From the IMG/VR virus record IMGVR_UViG_3300013018_000012, positions 1-28,064 of that record: DNA of 28,064 nucleotides, one strand, 5' to 3'. Below the pieces are notes generated by a model. The model was not told the DNA's origin. It did no database searches and saw nothing but the letters and a program-made list of their open reading frames with translations. The position numbers and the translations under genes are program-made. Source of the stretch: a virus. Below, in pieces: positions 23,057 through 28,064 of the stretch. Numbering within the stretch: the stretch's first letter is position 1; every line of letters begins with the position of its first letter.

Positions 23057-24087
23057 GTTTCGTAGGAGCTGATTCACCTTCATTCTACAATTTCAAAGGA
23101 CATATAGAAAAAAGCGCTGCTGATGAAATTACAGTACCGCCTCTGGCCCTGAGGATTGACAGACAAAATCTTAAAAAAGAAACTGATACTATTCTGACAG
23201 CCGCTGACAATGATGGGAGCTTTGCAAGTTTCACTCTTGGTGAAAACTATTATATATATGCGCTGCAACCATCAGCTGATGCTGAGCCCGATTTTGTTAT
23301 TTCAATCAATTCTACTTACCCGGATGGTTATACTGAAAACAATTCAAGAAAAATTGGAGGTTTTCACTACGGGCGTATTAGAACCACTGCTCAAAGATAT
23401 GATGATACTGCTTCAATTGCGGTTAATATACTACCTAATTCAGTATGGTCTCTTAATTATCGACCGGCTTGCGATCCAACCGGAATGGTCAAAGTATCTA
23501 ACTTCTGGGCTGACATATACCTTGCCAGTGAAGGGAGTGGGACTTGGCCAGAAACTGAACTTGTCAGTGAATACAATGCAACTCCAGTGTCAGGAACTGA
23601 AGGTTATAACGATTATGATTTTATTAGAGGTCTTGCTAATGTTGGAAAAAGCAAATTGACCAGGCAAGAATGGTTGATGGCTGCTTACGGTAGCCCGGAA
23701 GGTCATGAAAATGACAATAATGCTGCATGGTCTAGCTCAAGCAACTCAGGCAGAACCGCAACTGGAACTGTAGAACAAGCAGTTTCTTGTTATAACCTAG
23801 TCGATTGTGCTGGTAACCTTTGGGAAAGGCTAGATGAGTATACTTATAGATATACTGGAACTACATCATTTAATTGGTTTGATGTTTTAAACGCGGGGAA
23901 AGACTCTTCGCATCAACACGGAGAAGCCTATATACAAGGAAATCCTTCTATTATTGGGGTCCTCGCCGGTGGCACCTTCAACCATGGTGGCCTCTGCGGT
24001 GCTCGGACGGTCAACTCGCACGGTAACCCGTGGCACGTGATCACTGACATTGGCGTGCGTGGCGCCTGTGCTCATCAGAGTGCCTGA
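23050..24087 (+). CDS. DGR variable protein, C-type-lectin/FGE-like, probable receptor-binding tip (345 aa)
   Basis: This is the target of the diversity-generating retroelement. Start ATG follows CAGGAGGTGATTG. Residues 1 to about 95 are a separate beta-rich domain, probably for attachment to the tail. RKIGGFHYGRIRT, LPNSVWSLNYRPAC, SNFWADIYLASEG, SKLTRQEWLMAAYGSPEG and LVDCAGNLWERLDEY mark the formylglycine-enzyme/C-type-lectin fold used by many DGR proteins such as TvpA. The C-terminal GGTFNHGGLCGARTVNSH and GNPWHVITDIGVRGACAH form the variable region. Nine residues there (309, 312, 314, 315, 324, 325, 329, 331, 333) differ from the template. In BPP-1 the equivalent protein Mtd binds the host receptor; the same is inferred here from the tail context. 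Confidence 0.93.
   Translation: MLSFVGADSPSFYNFKGHIEKSAADEITVPPLALRIDRQNLKKETDTILTAADNDGSFASFTLGENYYIYALQPSADAEPDFVISINSTYPDGYTENNSRKIGGFHYGRIRTTAQRYDDTASIAVNILPNSVWSLNYRPACDPTGMVKVSNFWADIYLASEGSGTWPETELVSEYNATPVSGTEGYNDYDFIRGLANVGKSKLTRQEWLMAAYGSPEGHENDNNAAWSSSSNSGRTATGTVEQAVSCYNLVDCAGNLWERLDEYTYRYTGTTSFNWFDVLNAGKDSSHQHGEAYIQGNPSIIGVLAGGTFNHGGLCGARTVNSHGNPWHVITDIGVRGACAHQSA
23958..24076 (+). repeat. DGR variable repeat (VR), 119 bp
   Basis: This aligns without gaps to the template repeat at 24514-24632 (constant offset 556). 109 of 119 positions are identical. The ten differences are at 23975, 23983, 23989, 23992, 24019, 24022, 24023, 24034, 24041 and 24046; in every case the template has A, and the VR has C (5), G (4) or T (1). 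The last 30 bases are identical and GC-rich, a likely initiation-of-mutagenic-homing segment. The base composition (mostly G+C) differs sharply from flanking DNA. Confidence 0.97.
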
Positions 24088-24088
24088 T
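24074..24088 (+). other. Short dyad at the 3' end of VR, candidate homing signal
   Basis: ATCAG (24074-24078) pairs with CTGAT (24084-24088) around a 5-base loop. It overlaps the last three VR bases and spans the stop codon. It is absent after the TR. BPP-1 needs a hairpin just downstream of its VR for efficient retrohoming; this one is shorter and could be chance. Confidence 0.3.
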
Positions 24089-24137
24089 AATCTGAAAATG
24101 GTTTTTGGTTAGTTTTTGAACTTGAAGGAGTGGTGAT

Positions 24138-24491
24138 TTGGCAGACACAGATGATCTAGTGATATTCAGAAAACATTATGACTTTACTCTTTATTTCTAT
24201 CCAGTAATAGACAACTTTCCAAAAAGAGAAAAATTTGCGATGTGCACCAAATTGAAAAATAAACCCTATAGAATTATGGATTTGATAATAGACGCAAATG
24301 AAACTCAAGGAAGCAAAATAAGGTTTTTAGACAGGATAGATGATGAGTTAAAAAAGCTAAAAGTTCAGATAAGGCTTGCTAAAGACATGCATTATTTATC
24401 AATAAGGAAACATAAAATTGTAGTAAAAAAATTAGACGAAATTGGCCGTCTTCTGGGCGGCTGGATTAAGTCTTGTAAAAATAAAAAATAA
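24138..24491 (+). CDS. avd: DGR accessory variability determinant (117 aa)
   Basis: This is a small, basic, four-helix-bundle protein of the Avd family. It forms a pentameric barrel, binds the RT and template RNA, and is required for mutagenic reverse transcription. The family pattern is clear: helix 1 FRKHYDFTLYFYPVIDNFPK, then REKFAMCTKLKNKPYRIMDL, then the diagnostic IDDELKKLKVQIRLAKDMHY and LSIRKHKIVVKKLDEIGRLL, ending GGWIKS. The TTG start follows AAGGAGTGGTG at 8 bases. Its stop lies 22 bases before the TR, the same order as in BPP-1. Confidence 0.95.
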   Translation: MADTDDLVIFRKHYDFTLYFYPVIDNFPKREKFAMCTKLKNKPYRIMDLIIDANETQGSKIRFLDRIDDELKKLKVQIRLAKDMHYLSIRKHKIVVKKLDEIGRLLGGWIKSCKNKK

Positions 24492-24513
24492 ATTTTACAG
24501 GGCTAAGGGCGTT

Positions 24514-24632
24514 GGTCCTCGCCGGTGGCAACTTCAACAATGGTAGCATCTGCGGTGCTCGGACGGTCAACTCGAACAATAACCCGTGGAACGTGAACAC
24601 TAACATTGGCGTGCGTGGCGCCTGTGCTCATC
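24514..24632 (+). repeat. DGR template repeat (TR), 119 bp
   Basis: This is the invariant template transcribed into RNA and copied by the RT with adenine-specific errors. It contains 26 adenines, of which 10 are changed in the current VR. Read in the VR frame it would encode AGGNFNNGSICGARTVNS, NNNPWNVNTNIGVRGACAH; the asparagine (AAY) codons are the classic DGR targets. No adenine falls in a third codon position. G+C is 68 of 119 bases, against a strongly AT-rich background. Confidence 0.97.
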
Positions 24633-24863
24633 TAAAAATTTATCAGACAGTATGGGGTCAAGGCCTCTGCTGCAGTGTTCAAAAAGATGAACAGGCCTTT
24701 AGTCCTTCCTGAGATACATTTTGTCCCTCCAGGAAAAAATATAAATCACTAATTAGATAGCAAGTAGCGAAATATCGAAAGCTGTCACGATTAGTTATGA
24801 GCTCGCTCTCATTTGAGCGGGCTTGAATATTTCACCCAAATATAGAGAAAGTGGTGATTATTT
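24633..24863 (+). ncRNA. DGR template-RNA 3' spacer, structured, between TR and RT
   Basis: This 231-base gap has no credible gene. Hairpins visible: 24660-24665 with 24694-24699 (AAGGCC/GGCCTT), enclosing 24676-24680 with 24689-24693 (TGTTC/GAACA); 24706-24711 with 24730-24735 (TTCCTG/CAGGAA); and 24801-24808 with 24815-24822 (GCTCGCTC/GAGCGGGC, one G-U). In BPP-1 the spacer after TR folds and primes cDNA synthesis with Avd and RT, so this region is probably part of the functional RNA. No clear promoter was seen for it. Confidence 0.65.
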
Positions 24864-25976
24864 ATTCCTAAGACAGTCAAAAATTTGTTTGAGAAGATAA
24901 CTGATTATCATAACTTGGAAATAGCAACTCAAAATGCTCAAAAGAGAAAAAGATATAAACCAGAAGTGTTAAAGTTTAATTACAATTTAGAGAGAAATCT
25001 TATTGAGATACAAAATGAATTGATGTGGAAAACATATGAACAGGGAAAATACAGACAGTTTTATGTTTATGAGCCGAAAAAGAGACTGATTATGGCCTTG
25101 CCTTTTCGTGACAGAGTGGTCCAGTGGAGCATATATCAAAACCTTTACCCGATATTTGATAAGACATTTTATAGATATAGCGGCGCTTGTCGCAAAGGAA
25201 AAGGAACTCATTTTACTGCATATCAGCTGCAGGACAAGTTAAGAATAATGGACCGCAAGCCAGGGAAAACATATTTTTTAAAAGCTGACGTATCAAAATA
25301 TTTTTATCGGATAGTTCATAAAAGATTATTTCAACTAATCAAAAGGAAAATCAGCTGCAGAGATACATTAGAATTAATCTGGCAGATAATCAAAAGTGAA
25401 GATGGTGAATTTGGCATCCAGTTAGGGGATCACTTCTTTGAAAATGAAAAAATCAAAGGAATTGGCACACCAATTGGTAACCTAATGAGTCAGCTTTTTG
25501 CAAATATTTATCTTGATTTTCTAGATAAGTTTGTAAAACACACTCTAAAAGTTAAATACTATGTTCGTTATATGGATGACTTTGTAATTTTAGGAAAAGA
25601 CAAAAATAAACTTCATACTATTAGACAGGAAATAGAGATTTTTCTTGCTGATTATCTCCAGCTGCAGCTTAACAATAAAACTACCGTCGGCCATGTAGAT
25701 GAAGGGATAGATTTTTGCGGATATGTTTTATATCCGAGTTATAGTAAATTGAGAAAATCAACTAAAAAGAAAATGAAAAAACGATTTAAGTATCTTAACA
25801 AAAAATATTTTGAAGGGAAGGTGGATATCGAGGATATTAATGCCAGTGTTAATTCCTATCTGGGAATTATTAAACACTGCGATAGCTATAATTTAAAAAT
25901 GTCAGTGATAAGTAAATTAGATGATCATATACTGGAACAACTTGATTTAGGCGACCGGTTAAAATTAAAAAGTTGA
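24864..25976 (+). CDS. DGR reverse transcriptase (about 370 aa), probable ATT start
   Basis: This is a retroelement reverse transcriptase that makes mutagenic cDNA from the TR RNA. Motifs in 370-aa numbering: TYFLKADVSKYFYRI with catalytic D142, GTPIGNLMSQLFANIYLD (204-210, where DGR RTs have I/L-G-N-x-x-S-Q instead of Q-G), and YVRYMDDFVILG with YMDD at 236-239. N-terminal KRYKPEVLKFNYNLE and YEPKKRLIMALPFRDRVVQW are typical of the family. The conserved N-terminus (KNLFEKITD) starts before the first TTG (24885). An in-frame ATT at 24864, about 8 bases after GTGGTG, restores PKTVKNLFEKITD and is my choice. The length is normal for the family. Confidence 0.95.
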   Translation: MPKTVKNLFEKITDYHNLEIATQNAQKRKRYKPEVLKFNYNLERNLIEIQNELMWKTYEQGKYRQFYVYEPKKRLIMALPFRDRVVQWSIYQNLYPIFDKTFYRYSGACRKGKGTHFTAYQLQDKLRIMDRKPGKTYFLKADVSKYFYRIVHKRLFQLIKRKISCRDTLELIWQIIKSEDGEFGIQLGDHFFENEKIKGIGTPIGNLMSQLFANIYLDFLDKFVKHTLKVKYYVRYMDDFVILGKDKNKLHTIRQEIEIFLADYLQLQLNNKTTVGHVDEGIDFCGYVLYPSYSKLRKSTKKKMKKRFKYLNKKYFEGKVDIEDINASVNSYLGIIKHCDSYNLKMSVISKLDDHILEQLDLGDRLKLKS

Positions 25977-26036
25977 TGTGATACACAGATAAACAAAAAC
26001 TTTTGCCTTGTAGCGGGGCTGTTTTGAGGTGATTTG

Positions 26037-26411
26037 ATGGAAAGCAAAGGGCACAGTATTGATGATTGCCCCTTAAGAGAAAAAATAGAAGATAATCATG
26101 ATAGATCAAAAGATAACGAAAGAAAAATTAAAGAGCTGATGTCAGGAGACTGGTACTCAAACAAAGAGCTATACAAAATGATACAAAGCTTAACTTCTCA
26201 GCTGACTGAGTTCAATGGAAAATTTGACAAATATAATGGACTAATTGAAGAAAGAAAAAAAGACAGGAAATTACTTAATCAACTTAATGAAAAAGTAAAT
26301 AAAATAGATACTAAAGGAAAAACAAAAAAGGAAATTACTACGAATTGGAGAGAATGGATTGGCTGGGTAATTGCAATTTTATTAGCATTATCAAAACTGG
26401 GGGTTTTTTAA
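26037..26411 (+). CDS. XhlA-like membrane-anchored coiled-coil protein (124 aa)
   Basis: The ATG follows GAGGTGATTTG. The N-terminus is polar (ESKGHSIDDCPLREKIE), then long coiled-coil helices (LTSQLTEFNGKFDKYNGLIE, KLLNQLNEKVNKIDTKG). A single C-terminal membrane segment follows (WIGWVIAILLALSKLGVF). This layout, just before lysin and holin genes, is that of the haemolysin XhlA-like family of phages, which works with the lysis proteins. It could alternatively be a tail-associated protein, but the order argues for lysis. Confidence 0.7.
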   Translation: MESKGHSIDDCPLREKIEDNHDRSKDNERKIKELMSGDWYSNKELYKMIQSLTSQLTEFNGKFDKYNGLIEERKKDRKLLNQLNEKVNKIDTKGKTKKEITTNWREWIGWVIAILLALSKLGVF

Positions 26412-26412
26412 A

Positions 26413-26931
26413 ATGGATAATATTTTTAAAAAAGCTTTTGAAGAAGTAATGGAAATTGAAGGTGGCTATGTTAACCACAAAGATGATCCTGGTGGTGCCA
26501 CTAATTTTGGCATCACAGAAGCAGTAGCAAGAAGAAATGGCTATGAAGGAGATATGAGAGACTTAAAACTGCACCAGGCCAGAGACATCTATTATTATGA
26601 ATTTTGGCTTGACCAGAAATATAACAAAATTAAAAACAGAGATGTAGCAATTGAAATGTTTGATCAGGCAGTAAACATGGGACCTGGCCGAGCTAATAGA
26701 AATTTACAAAAATCTTATAATTTACTTTCTGATAATCAAATTTCAGTTGATGGAGCAATCGGCCCTAATACTTTAAAAGCTGTTAATAGCTGTAATAAGC
26801 CGGTGGGATTGTTTAATCTACTTAATGGCTATCAAATTATGCATTACATTAACCTTGCTGAAAACAGCCAAAAATATAGGTCATTTATTCGTGGCTGGGT
26901 TAATAAAAGAATAGAAATTATAAGGAAGTGA
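26413..26931 (+). CDS. Endolysin, glycoside hydrolase 108 type (172 aa)
   Basis: This peptidoglycan-cutting lysozyme of the GH108 (DUF847) family matches along most of its length. FEEVMEIEGGYVNHKDDPGG carries catalytic E16; TNFGITEAVARRNGY, AIEMFDQAVNMGPGRANRNL and the C-terminal domain VDGAIGPNTLKAV (a peptidoglycan-binding-3-like fold) follow. There is no signal peptide, so export relies on a holin. It starts one base after the previous stop and overlaps the next short frame region. Confidence 0.93.
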   Translation: MDNIFKKAFEEVMEIEGGYVNHKDDPGGATNFGITEAVARRNGYEGDMRDLKLHQARDIYYYEFWLDQKYNKIKNRDVAIEMFDQAVNMGPGRANRNLQKSYNLLSDNQISVDGAIGPNTLKAVNSCNKPVGLFNLLNGYQIMHYINLAENSQKYRSFIRGWVNKRIEIIRK

Positions 26932-26936
26932 CTACT

Positions 26937-27176
26937 ATGGAAGAACAAAAAGTAAATGAAGTTAATCTAAAAGAAGACTCTAATAATAACAATATTCCTG
27001 ACTGGGCAGAGTTTACAGCTACATATCTAATTGCAGCTGTTTGCGTTAGTATGGCTGTAGCTGGTTACATCAGGCAGGATTTAGACGGTTCAATTATTAA
27101 ATGGTTGTTAGGTTTTGGTGTCGTTCTGACTGGCGGCCGTGATGCTATCAAAGCTTTCATTAAAAGAAAGGTGTAA
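26937..27176 (+). CDS. Holin-like small membrane protein (79 aa)
   Basis: The ATG at 26937 lies 10 bases behind AAGGA; a GTG at 26928 is the alternative. The N-terminus is polar and acidic (EEQKVNEVNLKEDSNNNN), followed by two membrane segments (TATYLIAAVCVSMAVAGYI, then WLLGFGVVLTGGRDAI) and a basic tail (KAFIKRKV). This is the two-helix layout of class II holins, which make the membrane hole that lets the endolysin through. It directly follows the endolysin gene. Confidence 0.75.
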   Translation: MEEQKVNEVNLKEDSNNNNIPDWAEFTATYLIAAVCVSMAVAGYIRQDLDGSIIKWLLGFGVVLTGGRDAIKAFIKRKV

Positions 27177-27180
27177 TAAA

Positions 27181-27621
27181 ATGTACCTAATAAAATACTT
27201 GCTTTATATCTTAGAGCACAAATGTAATGTTTTTAAAATCTCAATTAAAAAAGGATATTATTTGCATGCTTTAACTCATGATTTAAGTAAGTTTAGCGGC
27301 AGTGAATTCTTGGCGTATGCTGGTTATTTCTACAAAGATAAGGCAAAATATAAACATCGCTTTGAAATGGCTTGGAGACATCATTATTACAACAATCCAC
27401 ATCATTGGCAGCATTGGCTGGATACAGATGGGAATCCAATAGAAATTCCAGATAAATACATTGAACAAATGATAATTGACTGGGAGGCTATGGGTATCAA
27501 ATTTAATGACACTGCAAAAGAATATTATTTAAAAAATAAAAATAAAATAAAATTAACTCCGCATACAAGAACTAATCTAGAAATAAAATTAAAAGTGGGT
27601 GGTCAAAATGCTAAAAACTAA
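27181..27621 (+). CDS. DUF5662-like phage protein (146 aa)
   Basis: The ATG at 27181 follows AAGGTGTAATAA; a longer frame from 27139 has no ribosome binding site. It has His-rich conserved motifs: HALTHDLSKFSGSEFLAY with H33, D34 and K37, and AWRHHYYNNPHHWQHWL with H67, H68, H74 and H75. This is the pattern of the DUF5662 family found near phage lysis and late genes. The His/Asp spacing suggests metal binding, HD-domain-like, but no reaction is known. Its end overlaps the spanin-like gene. Confidence 0.82.
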   Translation: MYLIKYLLYILEHKCNVFKISIKKGYYLHALTHDLSKFSGSEFLAYAGYFYKDKAKYKHRFEMAWRHHYYNNPHHWQHWLDTDGNPIEIPDKYIEQMIIDWEAMGIKFNDTAKEYYLKNKNKIKLTPHTRTNLEIKLKVGGQNAKN

Positions 27622-27964
27622 GCATAAAATCATATTAATTGTTATTGCTGCACTGTTAGTTATTGGTGCTCTATTTTTTGGAGGTTGGAAGCTGGCTTCT
27701 CTTTTAGGTATCGGAGCTGCAGCTGGTGGGTACAAAGCTGCAAGCAAACAGGTCCAGAAGCAAGCTGATCAGGAAAAAGAAGTAGTTAATGAAGTAGAAA
27801 AGGATATCGATAATAGAAAAGAGAAAGACCAGGAGCTGCAGAAAAAGTCAGAAAATCGCAAAGAAAAAGCTGAGAAACTTAATAATAATCAAAAAAACAG
27901 GCAGAAAAGAGCTGAAAGTTTAGAGGATAGGCTTAATAACCACACAGAAGGTGATAACAATTAA
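27608..27964 (+). CDS. Inner-membrane spanin-like protein (i-spanin, 118 aa)
   Basis: The ATG at 27608 follows GTGGGTGG; GTG at 27599 is the alternative. The N-terminus is a single membrane anchor (LIVIAALLVIGALFFGGWKL) with positive residues before it. The rest is a long charged coiled coil (KQADQEKEVVNEVEKDIDN and on, Asn/Lys/Glu-rich). It is in the Rz-like position, after holin, and its 3' end overlaps a small signal-peptide frame, like Rz/Rz1. If true, the host has an outer membrane. A plain membrane-anchored coiled-coil protein is the other option. Confidence 0.6.
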   Translation: MLKTKHKIILIVIAALLVIGALFFGGWKLASLLGIGAAAGGYKAASKQVQKQADQEKEVVNEVEKDIDNRKEKDQELQKKSENRKEKAEKLNNNQKNRQKRAESLEDRLNNHTEGDNN

Positions 27965-28064
27965 ACGTCTACTTGTATTTTTAATAGTTTTATCTTTGCT
28001 TTTTGTGCCGATTGTTGTCAATGCTCAGGAGTTAGATCCTCCGAAAGAATATGATCAACTCCTG
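27951..28064 (+). CDS. Signal-peptide protein overlapping the i-spanin gene, possible o-spanin, truncated by window end
   Basis: Thirty-eight codons are visible. A hydrophobic signal sequence (KRLLVFLIVLSLLFVPIVV) ends in a VNAQ type cleavage site, followed by ELDPPKEYDQLL. It overlaps the end of the previous gene by 14 bases in another frame, which recalls Rz1 embedded in Rz, and its mature part begins proline-rich. There is no lipobox cysteine in the visible part, so it is not a standard lipoprotein o-spanin. The start is uncertain: GTG at 27951 or ATT at 27960 behind GAAGGTG. Confidence 0.5.
   Translation, partial: MITIKRLLVFLIVLSLLFVPIVVNAQELDPPKEYDQLL

Noticed and set aside
23210-23659. 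149-codon open frame inside the variable protein gene, another phase
   Set aside because: It overlaps the clearly coding variable protein frame, lacks a ribosome binding site and has a protein composition unlike real genes here.
24512-24712. Open frame of 66 codons running through the template repeat from a TTG
   Set aside because: It is open because the TR is a copy of coding VR. There is no ribosome binding site, and its C-terminal part runs through the hairpins of the spacer. The TR acts as RNA.
24801-24822. Simple Rho-independent terminator before the RT gene
   Set aside because: The stem is good but there is no T-run after it (TTGAATATTT), so I treat it as part of the DGR RNA structure.
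24864-25976. Group II intron or retron reverse transcriptase
   Set aside because: There is no maturase/HNH domain, no intron RNA borders and no retron msr-msd. The IGNLMSQ motif, Avd and VR/TR pair are specific to DGRs.
1-28064. tRNA, rRNA, integrase, insertion sequences or attachment sites
   Set aside because: I looked for cloverleaf-like stretches, transposase motifs and inverted-repeat-bounded genes and found none I could support.

Overview
The window is a contiguous piece of a temperate-type siphophage genome (phage or prophage). Every credible gene is on the + strand, packed with short overlaps. The DNA is AT-rich, with strong GGAGG-type ribosome binding sites and frequent TTG/GTG starts, which suggests a low-GC Firmicute host. 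Two traits suggest that this host has an outer membrane, for example Halanaerobiales (inference; nothing here names the host). The tail tip is lambda-like (gpM/gpL/gpK/gpJ analogues, with four Cys in the gpL analogue), and the lysis cassette ends in overlapping spanin-like genes.

Layout: (1) 1-4430, early/replication genes: the 3' part of ssb, an HNHc-type nuclease, a VRR-NUC nuclease and many small, often Cys-rich proteins. The junctions carry a GC-rich TGATGGCCCGG motif, and two stretches look like competing RNA leaders. (2) 4431-5124, late switch: an ArpU/RinA-like regulator, three 11-bp tandem repeats, a hairpin and a terminator. (3) 5125-8167, packaging: HNH endonuclease, candidate cos region, small (P27-like) and large terminase. 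(4) 8179-13214, HK97-type head: portal, protease, major capsid protein, connectors, tail terminator. (5) 13228-23056, tail: major tail protein, G/GT chaperone pair with a -1 slippery A9 run, tape measure, tail-tip proteins and fiber-like proteins. (6) 23050-25976, diversity-generating retroelement (DGR). (7) 26037-28064, lysis: XhlA-like protein, GH108 endolysin, holin-like protein, DUF5662-like protein and spanin-like pair.

The main discovery is the DGR. It has the order variable protein - avd - template repeat (TR) - reverse transcriptase, as in Bordetella phage BPP-1. The variable repeat (VR) at 23958-24076 and the TR at 24514-24632 are 119 bp each and differ at 10 positions. All 10 are adenines in the TR. 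They change nine codons in the C-terminal lectin-like/FGE-like domain of a protein encoded just after the tail-tip genes. The RT has YMDD and the DGR-type IGNLMSQ motif. It appears to start at a non-standard ATT codon. The predicted function is continual rewriting of the phage receptor-binding surface.

There is no tRNA, rRNA, CRISPR array, insertion sequence, integrase or attachment site that I could recognise.
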